This document shows, piece after piece, positions 41,031 through 41,053 of a stretch of DNA of 41,053 nucleotides (positions are counted from its first letter, which is position 1; each line of letters starts with the position of its first letter). The notes below the pieces were generated by a model that searched no databases, had not been told where the DNA came from, and was given only the letters and a program-made list of their open reading frames with translations. The position numbers and the translations under genes were made by a program. This stretch comes from Pseudomonas karstica (GTDB lineage: Bacteria; Pseudomonadota; Gammaproteobacteria; Pseudomonadales; Pseudomonadaceae), in the NCBI RefSeq assembly GCF_009707515.1, contig NZ_WLYI01000042.1, forward strand, positions 1 to 41,053, read 5' to 3'.

Positions 41031-41053
41031 AGTGATCGGTGGTCGACGGTCCT

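Overview
The window looks like a chromosome segment of a Pseudomonas species of the fluorescens group. The core gene order (pyrophosphatase, MtfA, DedA, ethanolamine genes, mpl-ubiX, proA-nadD-rsfS-rlmH-mrdA-rodA-sltB-rlpA-dacC-ybeD-lipB-lipA) is the one I recall from P. aeruginosa PA4031 down to PA3996. REP-type intergenic repeats typical of P. fluorescens are present (pairs near 25.9-26.0 kb, elements at 11.4, 39.3 and 41.0 kb). Species was inferred by eye, without any database search.

Layout. (1) 1-3.5 kb is an AT-richer accessory segment: an inovirus Gp2-type protein, an unrecognised 222-aa protein and a P4-type tyrosine integrase, probably a small integrated phage-like or satellite element whose left part may lie outside the window. 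(2) 3.6-4.6 kb has a LexA/CI-type (HTH plus S24 peptidase) repressor with two operator-like palindromes directly at its start codon. (3) 4.8-6.9 kb, minus strand: ppa, mtfA-like peptidase, dedA. (4) 7.1-13.0 kb, minus strand: a twice-frameshifted GNAT acetyltransferase pseudogene, then the ethanolamine catabolic cluster read exaC, eat, eutB, eutC. A sigma-54 promoter and an upstream inverted repeat lie in the divergent gap to the activator gene eatR (13.4-15.3 kb, plus strand). Ethanolamine enters through Eat, EutBC splits it to acetaldehyde and ammonia, and the aldehyde dehydrogenase makes acetate. No microcompartment genes are present. (5) 15.3-17.1 kb is an AT-rich insertion between eatR and mpl with one 365-aa orphan whose N-terminus resembles a type III secretion signal.

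(6) 17.1-26.7 kb is a mixed housekeeping block: mpl, ubiX and a YceK-like lipoprotein (plus); an NAD(P)-binding protein, a MORN-repeat/caspase-fold lipoprotein and a MaoC-type hydratase (minus); a CidA/LrgA-LrgB pair, a Lon-N-domain protein and a small hypothetical (plus); a DedA-PAP2 fusion and 3-methyladenine glycosylase (minus). (7) 26.9-39.2 kb, plus strand, is a long tightly packed run: proA, nadD, rsfS, rlmH, then cell-elongation and peptidoglycan genes mrdA, rodA, sltB1, rlpA, dacC, then ybeD, lipB, lipA and an LD-carboxypeptidase. (8) 39.3-40.9 kb, minus strand: a second MltB-type lytic transglycosylase and, unmarked by long ORFs, a 54-aa arfA ribosome-rescue gene that carries a strong hairpin inside its own coding sequence.

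The items most worth a second look are arfA with its in-frame hairpin, the MORN-caspase lipoprotein, the orphan secreted-effector-like protein, the S24 repressor with its operators, and the ethanolamine control region.
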